Shown here in pieces: positions 1-9,677 of a DNA stretch of 64,000 nucleotides (position 1 is the first letter of the stretch; the number at the start of each line of letters is the position of its first letter). The DNA is taken from positions 84,669,183-84,733,182 of the forward strand of contig NC_079499.1 of the NCBI RefSeq assembly GCF_030052815.1, given 5' to 3'. The stretch is from Hevea brasiliensis. Its lineage: Eukaryota > Streptophyta > Magnoliopsida > Malpighiales > Euphorbiaceae. The position numbers were made by a program, and so were the translations under genes. Under the pieces are notes generated by a model. It was given only the letters and a program-made list of their open reading frames with translations, was not told the origin of the DNA and did not search any database.

Positions 1-852
1 TTGACTTTGTGGTTGACCTGAACTCAGTGCAGGTGGACCTTTGAACTTCTTTCCTAGTGCAGGAGATGAGCTAGACTGACCCGGACCCCTCTTCTACTAT
101 CTCTCTCTTCTGGTCTGCTCACCTATTCTTACTTTTTCAACTTTTATTGTAGCTTCCACTAACTTGGTAAAGTCTGTGATTCCCAAGGCAGTGATCATGA
201 TCTTTATATTATCATTTAATCCCTCTTCAAATCTCTTACACCTTTCGGCTTCATTAGGGACTATCTCCCTTCCGTAGTGGCTCAGTCTGACAAATTCCTT
301 TTCATACTCGGCCACTGTCAACTGTCTCTGCCTCAGGTTAATGAATTCCCTTCTTCTCTCTTCCAGGTATACACTACCCACATATTTCTTCTTGAATTCT
401 GAGAGGAAGAAGTCCCAAGTTATTACTTCTGGTTGCACTTCACTAGACACCGTATCCCACCATTCATATGCATCATCTTGCAACAGAGATATGGCAGCTT
501 CTAGGTTTTGCTCTAGAGTGCAGTGGAGTTGTTTTAAAACTCTGCCTGTTCTGTTCAACCAATTTTTGGCTGCAACAGAATTATCTTCTCTCTTGCCAAA
601 GAAGTCCATTGCTCCAAATTTTCTTAATCTTTCCAGGTGTGATTTCGGTTGTGGAGGTGGTGGTGGTGGTGGCATTACCCCAGCCATTTGTTTGAAGAAT
701 TCGGCCATTTGCTGGAACATGGCCTGTAGAGGTTGAGCAGGCTCTGCTTGAGCTGGCGGAGTAGGTTCTCCCCTACCCCCAGTCTCAGCTGCTGCAGGTG
801 GAGCATGACTCTCCACTTCCTCCTCAACTGCCCTCTGAGATGTAGGGTCCAT
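1..852 (-). pseudogene. gag: Family A gag (capsid) with premature stops, N-terminal part
   Basis: Structural Gag polyprotein of a Ty3/gypsy element, which would form the cytoplasmic particle that packages element RNA. The start is the ATG at 850-852, 106 bp inside the primer site. The open frame is 251 residues: an acidic N-terminus, a glutamine-rich stretch, a run of seven prolines (residues 61-67), then a retrotransposon gag (PF03732-type) domain from about residue 76, with the usual WW pair (131-132) and the TWDFF segment (145-149). Two adjacent TAG codons end the frame near position 97. Gag-like serine/proline/lysine-rich sequence continues in the same frame to position 1, so the stops look secondary, probably CAG to TAG. 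The zinc knuckle would lie off the left edge. Compared with the gag at 8639-9492, this copy keeps the whole capsid domain. Family identity is secure; function is unlikely. Confidence 0.85.
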
Positions 853-957
853 ATCCTATTTAACAAAGACAAACAGATCTGCATTAGTGTCACCTCGACT
901 CTTACAAATGCAATGCATGATATGGACTCAATCTAGGCCTAGAAACGCCTAAACCAT

Positions 958-969
958 GCTCTGATACCA
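958..969 (-). other. Primer-binding site (initiator tRNA-Met type)
   Basis: On the minus strand this reads TGGTATCAGAGC, the standard plant primer-binding site complementary to the 3' end of initiator tRNA-Met. It lies five bases inside the LTR edge at 975 and so fixes the direction of the element. Confidence 0.92.
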
Positions 970-974
970 CTAAA

Positions 975-3900
975 TGTGACACTGCTTACCCGTCTACAGT
1001 ATATCTGAGTAAGATATGTCACACAGTGTACCAGAACACTCTATTTTATCTCAATCATTTTTATTCTTCCTTAATTTATTTTTATCATAGTTTTGAATAT
1101 AATTTGTGAAATATAATTCATTTAAGTCATTTATTGAAATTATAATTTATTTGAGGTTCCGAAAATTTTATAGAAAATCCGGTAGAGTACCGGTTAAAAA
1201 TGGAGAAAACAGTTCTTCGGAACCTATGAAAAACACTTCCAATAATCATTTCCAATCATTCTCAAACTCCAATAATCATCAAAATCTCAATATTTTTCAA
1301 CAACATTTCCATTTCTCAATCATTCATTTCTCTGGTATTCATATATAAGCAATAAATAAATACTCAATTTTCCATTCTTAAACACAATTTTCACTATTTA
1401 CAATAACATCAAAATACATTACATAAGTCTCAATCACACAAAAGAAAATAAAAATTAGTTACAAAATACCAAAATAAAACCTAGTGTCCTACCAATGCAC
1501 TGAAGATGGTGAGGTGACACGGACACTATGCAGAGCTATAGATGGTCTCACCCAGTCTGTGGTCTACTGGGCTCTCGATCGATCTCTCCAGAATCTATGC
1601 GTAGCAAAAGCAACGCGCTAAGTAATAATGCTTAGTGGTGCCAATAATAAAATAAAAAGAAATAACAGAAAATAAATATGCAGTGAATGTATTGATGTCT
1701 CATTGCAAATAAATTTTCGATGAGTATTTGTAGTCTTACTTATTTTGTACTTGTTATATTCATTATTTCATTAAATTTATCTACTTTCATTTTTGGTTAC
1801 CCAAGTAACCTATACTGGACGACTGGACTGGATAAACGAGTAAACTGGCACTGGGTATCAAGTACCTCAGGCCGTCACACCATCGGTTGCATATGTATCT
1901 CCCGGTGTGCAACAGAACAGCTAATAAGCTATAATAACATTAGGCACAAGGCCAAGTCTCAACACAATGTCAGAATGGCTAAAAGCCATGAAATCACAGA
2001 ATGGCATAATGCCATGTGCAGTACTACTAACTGAACCCAATTGGCATGCCAAGCTATCCAAACAAATCTTGTTAGGTATACTAGGGCATTTCACACTTTT
2101 AAGTTTCACAAATTTTAAAATTTAAGTTTTAGTGTTATTATTCCATTCATTGATCAACAAAAATGTTGACTTTTGCATAGCCAATAGGTACATTGGTTTT
2201 AATATCATCAACATACCACATTTTGCATTCAAAATTTATTGGTATTGGTTGCCAATACCATTTCTAAGCTTAATGTTAGTTGGGCAGAATTTTCACTTTT
2301 TATGCCTTGTTTTACTATTCCATTGGTCAAGTTTGTAGTGGGAATTTGGCAAACTGATCAACATGAAAGTTGTTCCTTATTTTGTCTAGTTGCATTTCCT
2401 TTTTTGAATCACTCCATTTGGAGTTTTTTAGCTCAAGTTATGGTCCAAAAACCACAACTGGCCGAATTGAAAATTTTCTGGACTGACCATATCTACAGTG
2501 CAGTGAACAGTGACTTCTACTCACTTGTTGGATAGGTTCTAGTCATAATTTGGGTTAGGTTTCTTCATGCAAGTTGTTTTTCTATATCTCAGCTTGTTGC
2601 TGGTAAAATTTCAGGTTAAGTGGACCATTCTACACTGAGTTATGGCCAAATGACCAAATACTATTCATTTGATTATTCTGCAGAAACAGACTGCAGGTCA
2701 CCCGGATTAGGGTGAGCTTTTGGTCTACTTGGTTTGGTTTTATGGGCATGGTTTCTTCACCAAAGTTTTGCCATTATGTGTTTAGTTTCATGTCCAGTTT
2801 TCCTTGCACCAATTGAACCTGTAAAATTCAAGTTATGGCTGCCCAAACCTGCTAGACTCATATCCAATTCTGCAGGTCACCATGGGCAGCCACACCAACT
2901 GCAATTCCCACTAATCAAACCACCTCATTTCTTGTTTACACATAACAAAATGGTCACTAATTGACCATTAAAACTCACTTTCATCATTACATGATCAAAG
3001 TCTCCATTTCATGCTCAAACCCTAACTCCAATTTCCAATTTATGGCATACACACACCAAACTCATACCAAATCACTTTATCCATCATCTATACTCATCAA
3101 TAACATAATTCAACCACTTAATTTCATCAAAAACCAACAATCCTTAAACTTTCTCATGGCTGAAAAATTTAGAGATTTCATTTACTCAAGTTTTTCTTTT
3201 AATTTCACACAATTTCTACTTGATTTAGCATGCTTACAAGATTAAAGAAAGAAAAGAAATTGTTTAGGGCACTAACCTTTTTGAGCTTCACTTAACATTG
3301 ATTAAACCTCCCTAATCTCTTCTTCTTTGGCTGCCAATAGCTTTTTCTAGGTGAAAGATCAAATTTTTGTGAAGGGACTTGGCAATTTTGGTGAACAAAT
3401 GGAGAGGAAATTCAAGCTTTTAAGCTTGAAAATGGTGGAACCTCTTCTCTCTCTCTCTCTCAACATTTTTGGCTGTCCAAAGGTTGAAGATGCAGATTGG
3501 TTTTTCAATTTTTGGTCTCTTTTATCTCTTTTAATGAGTTTAACAAATTGTGATTGGTGGAAGAAATTTAAATGACATCATATGATGTCATAATTAGTAT
3601 TTTCTTTCATTTTCTTTTCTTATCTTCTCTACTCATTTTCAATTTAATTTTTAGCAATATTTATTCATATTTTAGATCATAATAATTATTTGCTTAACTG
3701 GACAAGTCGACCAAAAATCATCTCTGAAGATGAAATGACCAAAATGCCCTCTGTTTGGCTTAACGGGCCAAAATTGTCTGTACCAATTGAAAATTTTTTC
3801 TAAGCATTTCCTTGGAATTCTAATGCCATAAGAACCTCAATAACCCTTCTCTGGAGTCTCAAAAATTATTTTATAATTTTTTCTCTGGGTTTAGGGCTCC

Positions 3901-4132
3901 TAGTTGCGAGAACCGCAACTTCTCACTAGGTTACCCATCGTTAGGGCACCAGCTCATTTAACTTGGTTGTATTTTATTTCTAAAATTTTTTCTAAATTTT
4001 CTTATTAATATTTGAGTTAATTATGGTTCCTCACTTTAGTTTAAATATTTTTTCGGACGTTCTAGCTGTCCGGACCGACATTGGTCACCGGAATAGTAGA
4101 ATGTACGGAGTTGCCACAGGGAGGGTGTTACA
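975..4132 (-). repeat. Family A long terminal repeat (5' LTR of the minus-strand element)
   Basis: On the minus strand it starts TGTAACACCC and ends GTGTCACA, matching both ends of the LTRs at 4189-8497 and 9678-13992. At 3158 bp it is about 1.15 kb shorter than those, mainly because a block corresponding to roughly 6190-7000 is missing, and it is more diverged. It contains the three 90-bp modules in antisense at about 2356-2445, 2559-2647 and 2750-2839. No credible protein frame is present. Confidence 0.88.
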
Positions 4133-4188
4133 GCTCAACTCCTTATCCAATCGCTGGAAAGAAATTGCTCAGCCCAAGAAAATCCTGG
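4133..4188 (+). pseudogene. 56-bp island of the older target frame
   Basis: This 56-bp stretch lies between two oppositely oriented family A elements. Read in the frame starting at 4133 it has no stop. With the plus element and one copy of its 5-bp duplication removed, it runs in frame into 13998, where the same reading frame continues. It is a piece of the decayed coiled-coil frame described at 13998-14561. Confidence 0.6.
4184..4188. other. Target-site duplication, left copy
   Basis: CCTGG lies directly before the LTR start at 4189. The same five bases follow the end of the second LTR at 13993-13997. This proves that 4189-13992 is one insertion with intact ends. Confidence 0.93.
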
Positions 4189-5488
4189 TGTAACACCCTC
4201 CCGGTAGCAACTCCGTACATTCCCATCGTTCCTGACCGTGTCGGTCCGACAAATAGAACAACATCGAAAAATATTTAAACTAAAGTCAGGAACCATAATT
4301 AACTCAAATATTAATAAGAAAAATTTAGGAAAAATTTTAGAAATAAAATACAACCAAGTTAAACGAGCCGGTGCCCAAGCGATGGGTAACCAGAGGGAAG
4401 TTGCGGTTCTCGCAACGAGGAGCCCTAGACCCGGGGAAAAATTCATAAAATAATTTTTGGGACTCCAGAGAAGGGTCATTGAGGTTCCTATGGCATTAGA
4501 ATGCCAAGAAAAATATTTAGAAAATTTTTCAATCGGTACAGACAATTTTGACCCGTTAAGCCAAACAGAGGGCATTTTGATCATTTCGCCTTCACAGATG
4601 ATTTTTGGCCGACTTGTCCAGTTAAGTAAATAATTATTATGATCTAAAATATGAATAAATAATGCTAAAAATTAAATTGAAAATGAGTAGAGAAGAGAAG
4701 AAAAAAAATGGAAGAAAATACCAATTATGACATCATATGATGTCATTAAACACTTACCCACCAATCACATTTAGTCAACACTTAAATTAACTAATAAAAT
4801 ATGTATAAGAATACAACAAAAGCTCCTAAAATTCCAGCAGCCATCACCTTCACAAAGCTCACCCGTAGCTTTCAAATTCCATAGCCAAACCTCCATTGAT
4901 TTTCAACCAAAGCTTCATTTCTCTCCTCTTTTCACCATAATTCCTCCTACTCCTTTCACTAAAATTTATCCTTGCACCTTGCATAACCTTTTGGCAGCCA
5001 AGAAGAAGAAAGAAAGTGAAGTTAAGCTTGGGAAAATTCTGCCCTACAAGAGGTTAGTGCACCTATCTACTTAAAACTTTTATTTTCCATGTTAGGGACT
5101 CAAAATCAACATGAATTTGTGAATTAAATGAACCAAATTTGTATATATGCCTACCATGAATTTCGGCAGCCCTAAGGAAGGAACAATGATGGAGTGTTTT
5201 GATGGACTTAAAGTGGATTCGAGATCATGTTTAAAGCATGTATGCATGTGGTTAGTGAATGAGTTAGTAATTAAGGTATATTGTGAAAACTTATAATGGA
5301 AACTAGGGTTTTGAGAAGTGAAAATTTGACTTGGCTTAGGAAATTCTTAGAGAACATTTTAATAGTCAATTAGTGACCATTTTAGGTAATTTGACCATAA
5401 TTTGGACTGAAATATAGCATGGCAAAGTGAATGAGTATGCTGCCTAGTGAGTGCAGCAGGGTGGCTGTGATTCCAGCCCACTTGGACT

Positions 5489-5972
5489 GCCATATCTTTG
5501 GCTGTGTTGGTCCAATTGGTGTTTGGCTAATTGGACATGAAACTAGGCTTATAATGGCACATTTTTGCTGAAGAAACTATGCCCAAAAGACCAAAGCAAG
5601 AGGACCAAAAGTTGGCCCCAATCCGGACACCCTGCAACAGCACCTGCAGAAATGACCAAATGAACAGTAACTGTTCATTTGGCCATAACTCACTATAGAT
5701 TTGGTCAATTGACCTCAAATTTTTACAGCAACAAGTTAAGACATAGACAAAAAACTTTCATGAAGAAACCTACCCCAAATTATGACCAGAACTTAATCAA
5801 AATGGCAGTCACAATCACTGTTCATGGTACTGTAGATTTAGTAAATTCTGCAGAATTGAAATCCGGCCAGCTGTGGTTTTTGGACCATATCTGGAGCTAC
5901 AAAACTCCAAATGGAGTGATTCAAAAAAGTAAATTCAACTAGACAAAATAAGGAACAACTTTCATGTTTACC
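5489..5972 (+). repeat. Three 90-bp LTR modules (A1, A2, A3)
   Basis: Modules lie at 5489-5578, 5681-5771 and 5883-5972. Each starts near GNCCATAACT or GCCATATCT, has an AATTG- or AAATGG-centred dyad about 25 bp in, and ends in GAAGAAAC or TTTACC. The second contains the perfect 12-bp palindrome GGTCAATTGACC at 5703-5714. The same three recur at 10981-11070, 11173-11262 and 11375-11464 in the sister LTR, and in related form in all family B LTRs. They sit well upstream of the putative TATA word, probably in U3. Function is unknown. Confidence 0.8.
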
Positions 5973-7053
5973 ATTTCCTCAAATTTCCACTGTAACAGTC
6001 CCTAATAGAACAGTAAACTTATGGTATAAAAACTGAAAATTCTGCCACTTAGTGTTAGGCTTAGAAATGGTAATGGTGATCACTTCCAACAAGTTTTAAA
6101 TGCAAAATGTGGTATGTTTGGAGTGTCAAAACCAATGTACCTATTTTCTATCCAAAAGTCAACATTTTTGTTGACCAATGAGGTGAATAGTGACACCAAA
6201 ACTTGAAATTCAAATGTGAAATTAGAAATGCATTTAGGGGACTTTAAATTGCAATTGGCAATTAATACTAGCAAATGTAAAACTCAAAATGTGGGATCTT
6301 GGTGTAATTAGAATTAATATATCCATTAAGTATAAAAAAGTCAACATTTTGATTGACTAGTAAGGTGAATAGTAATCAAAATGATTAGTAAATTAAGATG
6401 AAGACCTAGAACCAATTCTAAGCTTAAATGCTTAGAATTGTATGATAAATGTGGACTATGCATCCTAGTCAAAATTGTTAAAAAGAAATTAAGGCCATAA
6501 ATTTGAAATCCATGAAATATTTATGGATTACTTGAAACATGAAAAATAAGTCACCTAAATGATATGAATAGATAGTTAGGGCTTATATGCCCATCACAAA
6601 TGGAATTCATAAAGTATTAATAACTCAACTTGAAATATAAAATTTGCAATTACATAAGTAGATTCTTGAATGTATAAATGAGAAAAGGAAAAATGTTTTG
6701 AACACAATGGTACATGTGAACCATTGTTTAGAATTGTGATTAATATGAATAACATAAAGAATGAATAAATGAACCATATTAATGTATGAATGAGACATTA
6801 GTTCTCATTATTATAGAAAGGAGAAGTATTTTGAGTACAATGGTATAAAAAGGATAATTGATGTGAATTGTGATCATATAAATGATCAAATGAATGTATG
6901 AATTATAATTGAAATTTATTATGAAATAATGAAGTCATAAAACACAATATATTAATGTTTAATGATATTATGTGCCCTTGTATTGCCTAGACATGTGTGT
7001 CAGATTGGATAGTTTGGCATGCCAATAGGGTATTGTTTTAGCAGTACTGCGAA

Positions 7054-7154
7054 AGGCTTTATGCCTGTATTCATGGCTTTATGCCCGTATTCATGGCTTT
7101 ATGCCCGCATTCATGGCATTATGCTAACATTCATGGCTTCTACGCCCGATTATG
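7054..7154 (+). repeat. 20-bp tandem repeat in family A LTR, about 5 copies
   Basis: Units begin at 7054, 7074, 7094, 7114 and 7134, with consensus near GGCTTTATGCCCGTATTCAT. Each unit begins with a small imperfect palindrome (GGCTTTATGCC). The same array occurs at 12547-12647 in the other LTR. Confidence 0.85.
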
Positions 7155-7687
7155 TGTTATCATGGCTTTCTAGCCATACTGACTGCATACGTGGTTGACG
7201 TTCTGCGTCCCATGGTATGACGGCCCGAGGCACCAAGGTGTCCAATGCCAACGACCCGTTATCCAGTTTAGTCAGCCTGTCATAGGTTACTTGGGCAGTG
7301 AAATTCATTGAGATAAGTTAAGAATATTAGCAATTTAAAATATTAGAAATTAAATAAAATAAATGAATAAGATGACCTAAAATAAATTAGAATAGTTATT
7401 TATTAGAAAGAATCGAAATGAACTGGACAGATATTAAAATTTACTTATTATGAGATAATCTGAGACAACCTAGCAAGTATTGGGAAAATGCTAAAAGATT
7501 AGCAAAGAAAATTATAAAATAAATAAATATTGCAAATGAGACTTATATAATAATATAAGCATAAATTTATTATTTTCAGATCATTTTTTTTTCTTGTACA
7601 TTATTACTGTACATTGGCGAAATAAACGCTTCCAAAGAAGACTAAATTAGGATAAAACATATTAAATTTTAGAAACCGCATGTGAAG

Positions 7688-7697
7688 TATAAATAGA
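7688..7697 (+). promoter_or_regulatory. Possible TATA box of the family A LTR promoter
   Basis: TATAAATAGA lies about 3.5 kb into the LTR, about 0.8 kb before its end. The sister LTR has the same word at 13180-13189, at the same offset. This is a plausible U3/R position, but the sequence alone cannot prove a transcription start. Confidence 0.4.
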
Positions 7698-8502
7698 TCT
7701 TAATTATTTGAATGATGTTTTATTTCTATCTTTATTTGTATATTATTTCCTTGTTATATTATTGCACCACTAAGCAGCAATGCTTAGCGCGATGGAATTG
7801 TTTCCTCGCGCAGTCTTTGAGCTAGAACCCACCGGACGTTTGTTGGAAATTTTGAGAGTTCAGATCTGCAGAGTGTCAAAGGTTGTCACCTCCTCAGCAA
7901 TGCATGTAGATAGGGCTCACATTAAGCATATCATGTATTTTGTGTATGTTAATTATTTCTTATATTGTAATATAAATTAGCAAATTGTAATTAATTTGTA
8001 TATCATGTAAATTATGAAATTTTGTAATTATTTTGTAAATTATGTAAATTAAGGAAATTTGAAAATTTTGCTTATGTAAATTGAGAATGTTTACATATGA
8101 ATTGAGTGCGAATGGAAATGTATGGAAATGATTATGAAATTGAGTTATATGAATGAGATGTGAATTATGAGATGAATGATTGAGAAATGAAATTGAAAAA
8201 TGTTGAGATTTGATATTGGAGTTTGAGAGTGATGAGATATAAATATTGGAAGTGTTTTTCACAGGTTCTGAAGAACTGTTTTCTCCATTTTTAGCAGGTA
8301 CTCCGCCGGATTCTCTTTAAAATTTTCGGAACCTCAAATAAATAATAATTTTGATAAATGGCTTAAATAAATTATATTCCATAAACTATATTCAAAACTA
8401 TGACAAAAAAATTAATTAAGGAAAAAAAATAGAGTGTGCCGGTACACCGTGTGACATACTTACCCGGATATACTGTAGACGGGTAAGGGGTGTCACATTT
8501 AT

Positions 8503-8514
8503 TGGTATCAGAGC
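8503..8514 (+). other. Primer-binding site (initiator tRNA-Met type)
   Basis: TGGTATCAGAGC lies five bases after the LTR end at 8497. It is identical to the standard plant initiator-tRNA-Met primer site. Confidence 0.93.
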
Positions 8515-8638
8515 GCGGTTTAGGCGTACCTAGGCATAGATAGATAAAATAAGATTGTGTGCATGATATGCATTGCATTCACATGAGTCGAGGTGACACT
8601 AATGCAGATCTATTTTCGTGGTTATTTTAGGTTAAGGT

Positions 8639-9492
8639 ATGGATTCAGAATTGCAGAGGGCAATAGAAGAAGAAGTAGTAAGCCGTATCCCGACTGGGAG
8701 TGATATTGGAAATCGGGGAAATCCTGCTCCACCAGTGCAAGAGGTGCCTGTACAACCCCAACAGGCCTTGTTTGAGCAGATGACTGAATTCTTTCAACAG
8801 ATGACTGGGGTTATTCCACCATTGCCTCAGCGAAAATCACCTCTAGGAAAAATTAGGAAGTATGGAGCTGTAGATTTTAATGGTAGAAAGGAAGACGATT
8901 CTTCAGCTGCTGAGTATTGGTTAGAAAGAACTAGAAGAGTCTTGCAGCAGCTCCATTGCACACCAGAACAAAGTTTGGAGTTTGCAGTTTCATTGCTACA
9001 AGAAGCTGCATATCGGTGGTGGGATGTTGTAACCAAGGCAGTGCAAACAGCAGACGTAACTTGGGAATTCTTTCTGATAGAGTTCAGAAAGAAATATATT
9101 AGCTGTGTTCATGAAGAGGAACAGAAGAGGAGTGGTGATCAGCAAAAGAGGAAATTTGGACAGTCTAGTAATAAGAGGCCGAGAGAACAGTTAAGTCAGA
9201 CATCTGATCAAAGTAGGAGATCCAAACCTGTGCCTATACCGGAAGAGATCAACCAGAAACACTAGTAGTGAGTGCGCCAGGACAAGCAAGAAAATGTGGC
9301 CATTGTAACAAGTGGCATAAAGGTGAATGTAGGGGATTGACTGGAGCCTGTTATAGATGTGGGGCCATAGATCATCGTCTGAAAGATTGTCCTAAGAGGA
9401 CTTTACCACGGACCCAAACAGAGGTCGTGGAAGGACCAAGTACAACAGTAATGTCACCCAAGTCAGAGAGGAGCAAGAAGCCCCAGATATGA
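8639..9492 (+). pseudogene. gag: Family A gag with internal capsid deletion and stops
   Basis: Gag of a Ty3/gypsy chromovirus, starting at the ATG at 8639, 125 bp after the primer site. The first frame (208 residues to 9265) has the same order as the gag at 1-852: acidic start, glutamine-rich linker, then the capsid domain with a WW pair and TWEFF. It then jumps from the FRKKY segment straight to a lysine/glutamine-rich linker, losing about 75 residues of the second capsid half. Tandem stops at 9263-9268 and a frame change separate this from a second piece (9268-9492). That piece carries a CGHC...H...C motif and a proper CCHC knuckle, CYRCGAIDHRLKDC. The nucleic-acid-binding end is therefore intact while the capsid end is not. 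No pol follows. It is broken as a protein, although the RNA may still be packaged by another element's Gag. Confidence 0.85.
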
Positions 9493-9664
9493 ATTTGAGG
9501 TAAAATATTTCCTTTGTGATATGCCTAAGTGTATAATGATATATTCGAAAAGACTAAATAGTACCATATATATAAAAGAAGTAGACAGATGGAGTAATAG
9601 AAAGGTAAAAGAATTATCTCAGAACCTAAAACACCCAGTAAATTTCGAGGATGAAATTTAAATT
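9493..9664 (+). other. Non-coding 3' interior of family A element
   Basis: About 170 bp between the gag stop and the polypurine tract. It ends with a chromovirus-type tail word (ATTTCGAGGATGAAATTT, near 9640-9660). In autonomous relatives this word closes the integrase-chromodomain frame, so pol appears to have been deleted between the gag end and this tail. Confidence 0.6.
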
Positions 9665-9677
9665 AGAGGGGAAGAGT
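9665..9677 (+). other. Polypurine tract
   Basis: AGAGGGGAAGAGT lies directly before the second LTR (TGTAACACCC at 9678). This is the usual plus-strand priming site for reverse transcription. Confidence 0.85.

Larger units (their letters stand above)
1..4132 (-). mobile_element. Family A Ty3/gypsy LTR retrotransposon, partial
   Basis: The element reads right to left. It has an LTR at 975-4132, a primer-binding site at 958-969 and gag at 1-852, and then leaves the window. The rest of the interior and the second LTR are off the left edge, so whether it carries pol is unknown. The gag type, the initiator-tRNA-Met-type primer site and the TGTAACACCC LTR start fit the Tekay/Del chromovirus group, as does the related element at 4189-13992. 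The candidate target-site flank on the right is GCTCA (4133-4137); its partner is outside the window. Confidence 0.85.
4189..8497 (+). repeat. Family A 5' LTR (4309 bp)
   Basis: It starts TGTAACACCC and ends GGTGTCACA, with TG...CA termini. Within it are three 90-bp modules (5489-5578, 5681-5771, 5883-5972), a 20-bp tandem repeat (7054-7154) and a TATA-like word at 7688-7697. There is no convincing coding frame; the short open frames in it are not shared intact by the sister LTR. Confidence 0.92.

Noticed and set aside
341..736. 131-codon plus-strand frame
   Set aside because: Antisense shadow of the family A gag, which has capsid motifs on the minus strand.
4135..4584. 149-codon minus-strand frame across the LTR start
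   Set aside because: LTR sequence; the similar frame at 9626-9970 differs at both ends and has no domain.
8503..8514. Possible tRNA gene
   Set aside because: Only the 12-base tRNA 3'-end complement is present; it is a retrotransposon primer site.
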